Positions 14,728 through 22,579 of a stretch of 24,743 nt of DNA are shown here, piece by piece. The stretch's first letter is position 1; each line of letters starts with the position of its first letter. The position numbers were made by a program, and so were the translations under genes. The notes under the pieces are model-generated. The model did no database searches. It saw only the letters and a program-made list of their open reading frames with translations, and was not told the DNA's origin. This DNA is from a virus. The stretch lies in IMG/VR virus record IMGVR_UViG_3300009285_002073, positions 1 to 24,743 of that record; one strand, 5' to 3'.

Positions 14728-15276
14728 ATGGGCATAGTCAAAATTAACGAAGGTACACAAACAACTATATTTGCAGATACCGTTAGTGGTACAGAAATTC
14801 CTATCATCAAGTTAGACGTTGGTGCGGCTGGTGCTTCCTCTGCCTTTACAGGTACTTTAGGAGCAGTTACTAATTTAGCAGGCGGGACAGTAGGAAGAAT
14901 TGGTGGCGGATCAATAGTTGTAACCACAGGGACGGTTTTTTCACAAACTATAGGCACGGAACTTAAACCTACCAATGAAATTGGAACGGCAGTTACCCTA
15001 ACAGGCACAGCTACAGGAACGCTGGTAGCAGCTTCGGCAGGTTCAATTCACTATGTAACTTCTTTAATAGTTTCAGTTGAATCTTCTGGACGAGTTTCGA
15101 TAGCTTCAGGAACTCCAACATCACCGATTATCGGAACAATGAACTTTGCTGCAAATGGCGGGATTGCCGCTATGCCAATTAATCCTCCTATAAGGACTGC
15201 TAGCGGTTCTGCTTTAGTATTTAATCAGTCTGGTACTGGTGTAATTGGCATCTATGCTGGGGGATATACAGAATAG
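14728..15276 (+). CDS. Gly-Thr-rich decoration/fibre-like protein
   Basis: A 182-residue protein combining a short Gly-Thr repeat section (residues about 48-75, with GGTVGRIGGGSIVVTTGTV resembling the repeats of the protein at 5486) and a C-terminal beta domain (residues about 95-182). The C-terminal pattern, VTSLIVSVESSGRVSIASG then MNFAANGGIAAMPINPP and a final strand pair, is a common fold in small environmental phage structural proteins. It contains no cysteine and few charges. It lies between two probable decoration proteins and may form part of a fibre or capsid surface. No enzyme motif is present. Confidence 0.65.
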   Translation: MGIVKINEGTQTTIFADTVSGTEIPIIKLDVGAAGASSAFTGTLGAVTNLAGGTVGRIGGGSIVVTTGTVFSQTIGTELKPTNEIGTAVTLTGTATGTLVAASAGSIHYVTSLIVSVESSGRVSIASGTPTSPIIGTMNFAANGGIAAMPINPPIRTASGSALVFNQSGTGVIGIYAGGYTE

Positions 15277-15285
15277 GATGAATGA

Positions 15286-15987
15286 ATGGCAAATACACAT
15301 TCTCTTGATTTAGAACGGGGATCTTCACAATATGCTTTTGTAGCTGATACCGCACCATTGTCTATTACTGGCAATTTGTCTATAGAGGCATGGGTTAGAC
15401 TGGAAAGTTTACCAAGCGTAGGTGGTGAGGCATATTGCATAGCTGCCAAGATGGATCAGGATGGCACAAATGCCAGCTACAATTTTTGTATTGCCACTAA
15501 TGACAAGATGAGATTTTTTACTTCTGATGATGGCAATCTAGTCGCAAATGGAGATGCAAACACAGCGCTTTCCATAAACACGTCGTATCACTTAGGGGTT
15601 ACTTACAGCACTGCTGGCTCCTGCACATTTTATCTCAACAAAGTTCCCGATGGTAATCCTAGCGGGCTAGACACTTCAATTTCGAACAATACCTCAAGGT
15701 TTACGATTGGGGCTGTTGATACACAGTCAACGGCTAGATTTTTTATGGATGGGCTTGTCGACGAGGTGGCTGTCTATAACGCAATTGTTGCTCTTGACAC
15801 TCTTGACAACCAAGCCGATAAAACAGGTCGAACCAATATGGTAGGTTACTGGAAACTAAACAATGATTATGTAGATGTTGTAAATGCCGCCAACTTAACA
15901 GCAGTTGGCTCACCAGTTTTTTCAACAACAGTTCCTTTTGTGGACTATAGAGGAGTATTTTCTGGGTTACAATCTAAAATTTGGTAA
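15286..15987 (+). CDS. LamG/concanavalin-like lectin-fold protein
   Basis: A 233-residue protein matching the laminin-G-3/concanavalin A-like jelly roll. Its start (SLDLERGSSQYAF), the LSIEAWVRLESLP strand pair (residues about 28-40), WNxxYHLGVTY-like segment (NTSYHLGVTYSTAGS, about 102), FTIGAVD and DGLVDEVAVYN (about 155-165) follow the order of this family closely. Such domains bind carbohydrates and occur in phage fibres and decoration proteins. It has an AGGA ribosome site seven bases before the ATG. The stop codon TAA opens the -10-like TAAAAT of the next gene. A receptor-binding or capsid-surface adhesion role is inferred. Confidence 0.75.
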   Translation: MANTHSLDLERGSSQYAFVADTAPLSITGNLSIEAWVRLESLPSVGGEAYCIAAKMDQDGTNASYNFCIATNDKMRFFTSDDGNLVANGDANTALSINTSYHLGVTYSTAGSCTFYLNKVPDGNPSGLDTSISNNTSRFTIGAVDTQSTARFFMDGLVDEVAVYNAIVALDTLDNQADKTGRTNMVGYWKLNNDYVDVVNAANLTAVGSPVFSTTVPFVDYRGVFSGLQSKIW

Positions 15988-15990
15988 AAT
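15985..15990 (+). promoter_or_regulatory. -10-like hexamer of a possible leaderless promoter for the connector gene
   Basis: TAAAAT begins with the preceding stop codon and ends six bases before the ATG at 15997, which has no ribosome site. The spacing equals that at terS and terL. No -35 is visible, so its activity is uncertain. Confidence 0.35.
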
Positions 15991-15996
15991 TAAAGT

Positions 15997-17148
15997 ATGG
16001 CTCTAATCAGAACAATAAATGACTTAGATGTAAAAGCTCCGACAACCTATCTTGCCAATGATGAGGTAACAGGAACTACTACAGTTAGAGTCAAAAACAC
16101 CACAGGTTTCACTACAGGCTGGGCAGTTCAGATAGGTAAAACTGGTGAGGATAGAACGGAAGTTGTCTTAGGCACAGTCACAAATGTCGGCACACTTTCA
16201 GTTGCCGCTTTAGACTTTGATCATCCTGCTTCAACTCCAGTTTATGCGATTAAATACAATCAGGTAGTTTTTGAGAAAAGTACAACAGGTACAACAGGAA
16301 CGGCTACGCCAATGACTAATGGTACAGTTGAGTATCAAGCCGATGCCATTGATCCTTTTACAAGCCAAAGTTATACAATATTTGATGATACTTCCGCAGC
16401 CTCAACTGATGCTTATAAGACATATTTTAGGAGTTCTTCTTTAGCAGTCAATTCCAATGAAAGCGATTGGATTACAGCCAGTGGTTTTAATTTTTACTCT
16501 TTGGGTAAGTTAAGAAGCAGAGTCAGGGAGAAACTTTGGAAATCCGATTTTGTTTCAAATGAGGAGATTAATAACTGGATAAATGAATGGAAAGACGAAA
16601 TGACAAATAATGCGGTTAGTGTCAATGAAGATTATGCCATCGGTACTGTCAATGTCGCTTTTGGTACGGCAGGGTTGGGAACCGTAACTACTGCTGATTT
16701 CAAACAACCGAAGCGGATTGAAATAACTTATAACGGTTCGGATTATTTTCTTTCCACAAAACGAGCCTTAAATGAGTATTATCCTTCGGAGGTGGTAAAT
16801 TCTGCTCACCCTTATCATAATTGGGAAGGCAATACGGTATTTCGGGTTTTTCCTTCGGATGAAGCAGGAACAGCTAAAATTTGGTTTTATAGACAGGGTA
16901 CACCGATGATAAATGATACGGATGAATTAGATGTGCCGATGAGAGCTTACACTAATTCTTTTGTTGATTATGCTTTGGCAATGGCACTCCAAAAAGACAA
17001 TCGGTTTACGGAAGCAGACAAAAGACTCACTTTGGCTTATGGACAGAAAAATTCATTTACTGTCCAAATTACTCCCCGTGATAAAAGCTCTCAAACCTAT
17101 GTGAAAATTGATGAGGTAATGAGCGGGGAGGACAACCTCATTTGGTGA
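15997..17148 (+). CDS. Head-tail connector/adaptor (P22 gp4-like) with N-terminal beta domain
   Basis: A 383-residue protein with two regions. Residues 1-150 are threonine-rich beta structure (TTTVRVKNTTGFTTGWAVQI), resembling domains found at the N-terminus of related environmental proteins. Residues about 165-383 begin with LGKLRSRVREKLWKSDF and EEINNWINEWKDEM, a helical pattern typical of gp4-like adaptors that extend the portal ring and close the head. A late helix (FVDYALAMALQKDNRF) fits the same group. It precedes the gp10-like gene, the same order as in P22. It lacks a Shine-Dalgarno and has TAAAAT six bases upstream of ATG. P22 gp4 is about 166 residues, so the N-terminal domain is an addition. 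Confidence 0.65.
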   Translation: MALIRTINDLDVKAPTTYLANDEVTGTTTVRVKNTTGFTTGWAVQIGKTGEDRTEVVLGTVTNVGTLSVAALDFDHPASTPVYAIKYNQVVFEKSTTGTTGTATPMTNGTVEYQADAIDPFTSQSYTIFDDTSAASTDAYKTYFRSSSLAVNSNESDWITASGFNFYSLGKLRSRVREKLWKSDFVSNEEINNWINEWKDEMTNNAVSVNEDYAIGTVNVAFGTAGLGTVTTADFKQPKRIEITYNGSDYFLSTKRALNEYYPSEVVNSAHPYHNWEGNTVFRVFPSDEAGTAKIWFYRQGTPMINDTDELDVPMRAYTNSFVDYALAMALQKDNRFTEADKRLTLAYGQKNSFTVQITPRDKSSQTYVKIDEVMSGEDNLIW

Positions 17149-17149
17149 G

Positions 17150-18553
17150 ATGATTTTAAAAGCGTTCAATGTTAAAGGAATCAATATCAAGACTTCACCC
17201 TTTTACACGAATGAAGGTGAATTGTTACGGGCCGTTAATGTTGAAACTGATGTAGTCGGTTCAAAAAAAAAACGACCTGGTTACACTACTTATTTAGGTA
17301 CTCCTGACACTGACCAAGTAAATACCCTTTTTGACTGGCATAACAATACTGGTACGCAATTCTGGAATTACAGAGCTAGCGGTTCAATCCTTTACTATTC
17401 CCAACAAGGTACGGGTGCATGGACAGTATGCGGAAATGGCACAATTCCCAATAATGACTATGTTTACAACGGGGTTCTGGAAAATACTTTAGTTGTAACT
17501 TCCCCTACTGGCACGACTAGGCACACTACGAATGGGACTTCATTTACTAATACTTCTTCGGCACCAATAGGTGGTGTTGGAGTCGAGGAATATGTAAACC
17601 GTATTTGGGTTGCAGGAACTTCCAGTAATATTTTCTATTCAACTACAGGTACGCCTACGGACTGGACAAGTGATTCTTCCAGTATTGCTATACCAGGTGC
17701 GGGCAAAATGCTTTCACTTTTTAAAGATAATAACCGCTTAATTGCTACTAAAAATTCAGGGTTGGTATTCAGATGGGATGGTTTTAACTTAACCGATCAG
17801 GCAACTAAACTTGGGCCAACATCTGCCCCGTCAATTGATACTATAGAGGGATTTAATTTTTATCTTAATAGATTAGGGGCCTTCGGTTATGGAGGAAATT
17901 ATCCCGAAATCGTTTCCAATCCGATTGAGAAATATATTTATAATGATGCGGCTACAGGTATAGTCGGTACGGTTTTTGACAATGCTCCAGGTGTTGTACA
18001 CAAATATCAATATTATCTAACTGTCGGTTCGGTACAGGATAACTTAACAAGTGAAACTATTAATCCCTGCACTTTGATTTATGATTACCAAAATGATGAG
18101 TGGATGGCCTGGCAGACGGCAGTTCAACCTACAGCTTGGCACTCCTACAAAGATGCTTCAGGCGATGAGCAGTTAATTTTTGGTGATGCCAATGGTCAAT
18201 GTTATACAGTCGGCGGTACAAACCTAAGTGACAATGGTTCGGCTATAGCTTCGGTTTTGGAGGGAGTCATTCACTTTAATAGGCCAGAAACAGATAAGGT
18301 ATTTAGAAGAATTTGGGCTTTTGCCAATCCAGGTTGCCAAGCCTCAATTCAAGTTGCCATTGCCGATACTTTTACCAAAGACCGTTTAAACTGGCTGCCT
18401 TTGGGTGATTTGCAGGATGGCCATGTCGAATACCGTTTTCCTGCCAATTCGCAAGGGAAGTTATTATTCTGGAAATTAATTGAATCTTCATCTTCTGCCC
18501 GATTTACTTTTTACGGTTTCGCAATCCAATTCGATTATGAGAAACCTAGATAA
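17150..18553 (+). CDS. Tail stabilisation protein (P22 gp10-like)
   Basis: A 467-residue protein, close to the 472 of P22 gp10, which binds below the adaptor and plugs the packaged head. It starts with the typical element AFNVKGINIKTSPFYTNEGELLRAVNVE, in which a short GI-N--SP motif leads into a conserved NxE strand, followed by KKKRPGYTTYLGT. The rest is repeated strands with aromatic residues (FDWHNNTGTQFWNY; WVAGTSSNIFYST; YDYQNDEWMAW) consistent with a beta-propeller. The ATG lies one base after the previous stop, indicating coupling. The order after a gp4-like gene supports the call; the fold inference is mine. Confidence 0.7.
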   Translation: MILKAFNVKGINIKTSPFYTNEGELLRAVNVETDVVGSKKKRPGYTTYLGTPDTDQVNTLFDWHNNTGTQFWNYRASGSILYYSQQGTGAWTVCGNGTIPNNDYVYNGVLENTLVVTSPTGTTRHTTNGTSFTNTSSAPIGGVGVEEYVNRIWVAGTSSNIFYSTTGTPTDWTSDSSSIAIPGAGKMLSLFKDNNRLIATKNSGLVFRWDGFNLTDQATKLGPTSAPSIDTIEGFNFYLNRLGAFGYGGNYPEIVSNPIEKYIYNDAATGIVGTVFDNAPGVVHKYQYYLTVGSVQDNLTSETINPCTLIYDYQNDEWMAWQTAVQPTAWHSYKDASGDEQLIFGDANGQCYTVGGTNLSDNGSAIASVLEGVIHFNRPETDKVFRRIWAFANPGCQASIQVAIADTFTKDRLNWLPLGDLQDGHVEYRFPANSQGKLLFWKLIESSSSARFTFYGFAIQFDYEKPR

Positions 18554-19151
18554 TCGTTTCAGAAAAGGATTATCTGCCAGGATTCCTGAATGGAAAAGTG
18601 CCCAGGAACTTGAAGCTACGCAGGAATGGAATCCTATAACACCTCCAGTTTTAACTAATAGAGGTACATTACAAACGATCAGTGGCGGATTACCTCAATT
18701 CAGATCAGTTTCAGGTACTTCAGGCGGTACGATTATTATGGATGTTGACCCTGCAACGGGAACAGTTACCATAAGAGGCGGTCTAGTTGCCCAACAAACA
18801 TTGGATTTGGGAACAATTAACAATACGGTCTTGGCAGGAACCCCAACTCTAGCAGGAACTTTAACTAATAATCGTTTAATTAACAACGGCACTTGGAATA
18901 CAGGCACATTTGGTACCCCCAATATATCAGCAGGTACTCATAACAATGCTTTTTTAGGTACACCCCAGACTGCAGGAGGCACAATCGGCACGCCAGTTAT
19001 TACAGGTACACCAACATTTGGCACGCAAGGCGGAAGCGCAGCATTATCGGCAGACGGTAATTTTGCAATGCAGTTTTACTCAGGAAGCCCGATTATTGCT
19101 TTTAGATATGCGGGAACAACTTTTCGTTTCGTAACCGCAGGAACTATTTAG
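18537..19151 (+). CDS. Tail needle/fibre-like Gly-Thr repeat protein
   Basis: A 204-residue protein with a helical/charged N-terminal 45 residues (NLDNRFRKGLSARIPEW) followed by GT- and N-rich short strands (TLDLGTINNTVLAGTPTLAG; NNGTWNTGTFGTPNISAG) and a C-terminal aromatic piece (FAMQFYSGSPIIAFRYAGTTF). The repeats suit a trimeric fibre shaft. It overlaps the stabiliser gene by 17 bases and occupies the position of the P22 tail needle gene (after gp10), so a needle or short fibre is plausible but is inference from order. The ATG at 18537 is preferred over a TTG at 18480 because the latter would overlap the upstream gene by 74 bases. Confidence 0.6.
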   Translation: MRNLDNRFRKGLSARIPEWKSAQELEATQEWNPITPPVLTNRGTLQTISGGLPQFRSVSGTSGGTIIMDVDPATGTVTIRGGLVAQQTLDLGTINNTVLAGTPTLAGTLTNNRLINNGTWNTGTFGTPNISAGTHNNAFLGTPQTAGGTIGTPVITGTPTFGTQGGSAALSADGNFAMQFYSGSPIIAFRYAGTTFRFVTAGTI

Positions 19152-19152
19152 T

Positions 19153-19181
19153 TTGACACTTTAACGAAAAAAAACTAAAAT
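19153..19181 (+). promoter_or_regulatory. Promoter of module E (internal protein operon)
   Basis: TTGACA (19153-19158), a 17-base spacer and TAAAAT (19176-19181). It begins one base after the preceding stop codon. The predicted start is near 19188, and the hairpin begins 20 bases after the -10. The spacer and -10 (AAAAAAAACTAAAATTTAG) are shared with module D. Confidence 0.8.
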
Positions 19182-19201
19182 TTAGAGAGAAAGCGATACA
19201 T

Positions 19202-19225
19202 AGAGAGCGCAATGCTCTCTTTTTT
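19202..19225 (+). terminator. Terminator-like hairpin of module E
   Basis: A perfect 7-pair stem (AGAGAGC 19202-19208 with GCTCTCT 19214-19220), a 5-base loop and six T residues, then ATTTTT and the ATG at 19232. It is a strong intrinsic-terminator shape but lies after the promoter and before the first gene, with no ribosome site in between. RNA ending here would be about 38 nt. Confidence 0.75.
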
Positions 19226-19231
19226 ATTTTT

Positions 19232-20077
19232 ATGGCAGCACCAATGGGAGCAGGATTATATTCTCCAAAACCAGAATTTGTGGGCATGACCTTAAAGCAG
19301 GCAGGTGAGAGAGCTGATGCAAGAGTTGACCAGCTTTCTGTTGTTTTAGGAATCCCCGAATCTACTATTTTAACCGCTGAAATGACACAACCCTTTTTTG
19401 GAGAACATATGTTTACGGAAGTCAATAGGATATTTAATCAAACTTCATCAACTGCGGGAGCGGAAAAGACTTTAGCTCAAGGCAAACCGATTGTTGAAGC
19501 TGCTTATGCCGAACGGGGCAAACAGCTTGAATCCTCAAAACAACCTATGATTGATAGGTACAACAACATTATTGATGAGTTAAAAGGCAGAGAAGAAAGG
19601 GAAACTACAAAAACTTCAACTGCAACGGCAACTGAATATGGTAAACGGGGTATTCCTTTATCAAGCGGTATGTATGAGGAGGCTTTAGGTCAAAAAACAA
19701 GTGATATTTCCCGATACTATGGTACACAAATTAAAGACGTAGGTTTTGAACGTGAAGAAAAGTTGAAGTCGATTAACGATATGCTGGCAATGCTGCCGAT
19801 TGAGAGAGCACAGGATTTGCATAACATTGATGTAAAAATTGCCGAGATGAAAGCAGCAGGAGCCGAAAGACAATTAACATTAGCCCTTGAGGCTTTTAAG
19901 ATACAACGTGAAGAAAAATGGCGACAGCAGGAATTTGATCTTCAGAAACAAAAATTTGAATTAGAGAGAGAAAGAGGAATGATTGATATCCAAAGTGCTA
20001 AAGCTGATCTTGATTTGAAAAATGTCTTCCGATCACTCAGCAGTTTAGAGTCTCAGTTTGGAGGGATAGGTTTTTGA
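19232..20077 (+). CDS. Coiled-coil internal virion (ejection-type) protein
   Basis: A 281-residue protein, largely helical. Residues about 90-150 and 180-270 have heptad-like, charged helices, with EEKWRQQEFDLQKQKFEL a clear coiled-coil segment. There are no cysteines or membrane segments. Its place after the tail genes and before three other proteins rich in helices matches the block of P22-type ejection proteins, which are packed in the head and leave with the DNA to form a channel. The ATG follows a U-rich tract without a Shine-Dalgarno. The functional call is from position and shape only. Confidence 0.6.
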   Translation: MAAPMGAGLYSPKPEFVGMTLKQAGERADARVDQLSVVLGIPESTILTAEMTQPFFGEHMFTEVNRIFNQTSSTAGAEKTLAQGKPIVEAAYAERGKQLESSKQPMIDRYNNIIDELKGREERETTKTSTATATEYGKRGIPLSSGMYEEALGQKTSDISRYYGTQIKDVGFEREEKLKSINDMLAMLPIERAQDLHNIDVKIAEMKAAGAERQLTLALEAFKIQREEKWRQQEFDLQKQKFELERERGMIDIQSAKADLDLKNVFRSLSSLESQFGGIGF

Positions 20078-20694
20078 TTAGACCTGATGAATTTAAAAGA
20101 AAAGCCCTAGAACAAGGGATTAACGAAAGAGTAATTGATCTTTACCTTGAACAAAGGCAACCCCGCCAAACTTTTAATACTCAACCTTCTGGAAATGTTC
20201 CTTTAGCGGATGAGTTTTACAATAATCCTAATCTATACACACCTGCACCAGGATTTAGTGAAAATGCCCCTACTAAATTTACTTCTGCAAGAGGTGTGAA
20301 AGTTACCCAACCTTTTGGAAATTATAATCCTGCACTTTATCGGGGGATTAATCCATCAATGACCAATACTGGTGTTGATCTTGCTTTGCCTGAAGGCAGC
20401 CCTGTTCTTCTGCCGCAGGGTAATTGGCAGGTTGAGGATATAGCGGGTGGTTATAACAGAGGTTATGGTAACAGCATTATGGTCAGAAATACGCAAACAG
20501 GTGAAACTTTAAGATTTTCCCATTTAAGCAAAATGACTAATATTAAGCGGAATCAGCAAATATCGGGTAACAGAGTTATTGGCTTAACGGGAAGAACAGG
20601 TCATACAACTGGTGCGCATTTGGATTTGGAATATCGTAATCCGCAGGGGCAGTTTGCCGATGCTTTAAGAAGCCCATACGGGAGGAATTTTTAA
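20074..20694 (+). CDS. Internal virion protein with degenerate M23 peptidase domain
   Basis: A 206-residue protein with an N-terminal helical motif (residues 2-28, also found in the next protein), a linker, and a lysostaphin-like M23 domain (about 74-200). M23 enzymes cut peptidoglycan cross-bridges. The expected HxxxD is N98-TGV-D102, the middle histidine is H150 in FSHLSK, and the final HxH is H182-L-D184. Thus two of the three usual zinc ligands are changed (His to Asn and His to Asp), so normal activity is doubtful unless metal binding differs. It starts at TTG, whose T overlaps the previous stop, with GGAGGG about ten bases upstream. Position implies a peptidoglycan-binding or local opening role during DNA entry. 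Confidence 0.75.
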   Translation: MIRPDEFKRKALEQGINERVIDLYLEQRQPRQTFNTQPSGNVPLADEFYNNPNLYTPAPGFSENAPTKFTSARGVKVTQPFGNYNPALYRGINPSMTNTGVDLALPEGSPVLLPQGNWQVEDIAGGYNRGYGNSIMVRNTQTGETLRFSHLSKMTNIKRNQQISGNRVIGLTGRTGHTTGAHLDLEYRNPQGQFADALRSPYGRNF

Positions 20695-21512
20695 TGCCAA
20701 TATCACCTGATGAATTTAGAAGAAAAGCGATAGAACAGGGTATTCCTGCCTATGTTGTAGAACAATATCTTCAGGAAAGGCAAAAACAATCATTTGGTTT
20801 GCAATCAAGCCAGCAGGATATTGCTGAACAGGCTCTTGATATTAAAACCAAAGAAGCTAAATTAACGGAATTACAGGAAGGTGATCCTGAAGAAAAACTT
20901 GCTCAAGATGCCCGAAGTGGGCAGTTTAGTGTTTCTCAGCTATTTCAAAAATATGGTACGGAAATTGATCCCGATACGATATTACAAATCTATAATCAGC
21001 AACAAAATGTACCTGGGGGTTATGGAGCAGCAACAGAAAGTCCAGAATGGTTAGCTCAACAAGGTGTAAAAGGAACATTTGCACCTGCGGAAACTGGAAT
21101 AGGTCAGAAAAAGAAAAATGAATCTGCCAAAATTGGTGGATTAATTCAAACAATGTTGTCTGAATATGAAAATATACCCAAAAAACAAAAAGGTGCATTT
21201 AAGGGTTCTGTTACTAAAAGATTAGGTTTTATTTATCCTCAAGCCTCTCAGTATGAAAAAGGACTGGCTGGTTTTGCGGGAGCAATTAAACAATTAGTGG
21301 GTGAAGCGGGAATGTTGACTAATTATGACATTCAAAGAATTGTTAATGTTTTTCCAAGAACTACAGATACACCTGAACAGGCAGAAATAGCCAAAAAACG
21401 TATCAATGAAATTTTTATAAGATCATATGGAATGAAATTATTTGAAGATGTTAAAGATGAGAGATCAACAGATATAAATAAACGTGTAAAGGAGATCATA
21501 GGTGGACATTGA
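20694..21512 (+). CDS. Internal virion/ejection protein
   Basis: A 272-residue protein. The N-terminus (SPDEFRRKAIEQGIP...) is nearly the same as that of the previous protein. The C-terminal half contains KGLAGFAGAIKQLVGEAGML, then TNYDIQRIVNVFPRTTDTPE and a helix (AEIAKKRINEIFI). That stretch recurs in large internal proteins of podovirus-like and environmental phages, where it is thought to bind or form part of the DNA-ejection apparatus. The ATG overlaps the previous stop (TAATG) and follows GGAGG. A structural, packaged protein is likely; exact function is not shown. Confidence 0.65.
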   Translation: MPISPDEFRRKAIEQGIPAYVVEQYLQERQKQSFGLQSSQQDIAEQALDIKTKEAKLTELQEGDPEEKLAQDARSGQFSVSQLFQKYGTEIDPDTILQIYNQQQNVPGGYGAATESPEWLAQQGVKGTFAPAETGIGQKKKNESAKIGGLIQTMLSEYENIPKKQKGAFKGSVTKRLGFIYPQASQYEKGLAGFAGAIKQLVGEAGMLTNYDIQRIVNVFPRTTDTPEQAEIAKKRINEIFIRSYGMKLFEDVKDERSTDINKRVKEIIGGH

Positions 21513-22476
21513 AGAACTTAGACAGAAGTTAAGAAAAGAAGGTTATCTTGATAGTGAAATTGACACTGCTTTGCAAGAGCAAGGACTTCAGCCAAAATCA
21601 AGTAGTGTATTAGAGGGAATATTAGGACTTGCGGCTCCTCGGACAGCTAATTTATCAACTTATGTTGAAAGAGGTATCCCTTCAGCAAGCCAAACAGGAG
21701 TTGGACAGATTTTACCAAGTCCTAAGTTTGTTGGTGATACATTAGGTGCGGCAGGAGAATTGGCTTCTTATGCTTTGCCTTTTGGGAAAGCAAAAATTTT
21801 GAGCAAACTTCCCTTTGGGGGTTTTCAACCAACAGGATTATTATCCAAATTACCAATCCGTCTTGGTGCGGCAGGAGCAATACATGGTGCTACTACTCCT
21901 AGTGAAAGTTTACCTGAAAGGATAAGGAGTACAGCCATTGAGGGTGGTGTTGGTGCTGCTACAGGATTAGCATTAAGTGGTTTAGGAAAAGTATTGCATC
22001 CTTTCAAGACAGTTGGCGAAAAACGTTCTGGATTGGCAATTAAGTCAGAGCAAACAGTTTCAGGTGATCGTTTACTTACTGATTTAGAATCTAAGAAACA
22101 AGTTATTTCTCCTACACAACAAGTCTCATATAATAAATTTTTAAAGAATGCTAAAAAACTTTACAAGAATCAAGAAATTCCTATGACTAAAGCACTTGAA
22201 ATTTTAGAACAAGCAAATAAAGCATTTACAGCAGCAGGAAAAGTTGGTAAAAGTGCCACAGCTACTTTTAATAAAACATTGGGTGATGCTTTAAGAAAAG
22301 AATTTGCTGAAAAAGCACCTGATATTGCCAAAACTAATAAATTATTTGAGAAACTTTATACAGGACAGAATATAGCTAAAAGATTATTTTTTCCAGCAGC
22401 TACAGGAGTAGCTACGGGTGCAACTTTGGGAGCACTATTTAAATTGTTAGGATTAGGAGGCTCTAGAAATCAGTAA
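21502..22476 (+). CDS. Gly/Ala-rich internal protein with hydrophobic segments
   Basis: A 324-residue protein with a helical N-terminal motif of the same general form as its two upstream neighbours (ELRQKLRKEGYLDSEI). Two glycine/alanine-rich hydrophobic regions occur: LGAAGAIHG through GGVGAATGLALSGLG (about 120-167) and a C-terminal FPAATGVATGATLGALFKLLGLGG (about 296-319), each capable of inserting into membrane. A charged helix (KALEILEQANKAF) lies between. This suits an ejection protein that helps form a trans-envelope channel. It starts at GTG with GGAG upstream, overlapping the previous gene by 11 bases. Confidence 0.6.
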   Translation: MDIEELRQKLRKEGYLDSEIDTALQEQGLQPKSSSVLEGILGLAAPRTANLSTYVERGIPSASQTGVGQILPSPKFVGDTLGAAGELASYALPFGKAKILSKLPFGGFQPTGLLSKLPIRLGAAGAIHGATTPSESLPERIRSTAIEGGVGAATGLALSGLGKVLHPFKTVGEKRSGLAIKSEQTVSGDRLLTDLESKKQVISPTQQVSYNKFLKNAKKLYKNQEIPMTKALEILEQANKAFTAAGKVGKSATATFNKTLGDALRKEFAEKAPDIAKTNKLFEKLYTGQNIAKRLFFPAATGVATGATLGALFKLLGLGGSRNQ

Positions 22477-22552
22477 AATCTTCATTATCTTTATCCCAAG
22501 TAAAATACATAACTAAAGCAACAATGATACCAATGATAATAGCAATATCCAT
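22463..22552 (-). CDS. Antisense micro-gene encoding a 29-residue single-helix membrane peptide
   Basis: The only plausible gene on the minus strand. It reads MDIAIIIGIIVALVMYFTW then an acidic tail DKDNEDFTDF, i.e. one transmembrane helix followed by a charged tail. Upstream on the minus strand a TATAAT ends seven bases before ATG (22552), and GTGAG could be a weak ribosome site. It occupies most of the 103-base gap between two plus-strand genes and overlaps the end of the upstream gene by 14 bases in antisense. It lies at the start of the lysis block, so a holin-related or inhibitory role is conceivable. The clear hydrophobic-then-acidic design argues against chance, but this is a very short ORF. 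Confidence 0.4.
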   Translation of the reverse strand: MDIAIIIGIIVALVMYFTWDKDNEDFTDF

Positions 22553-22579
22553 CACTCACATTATAAACCCTAAAGTCAA

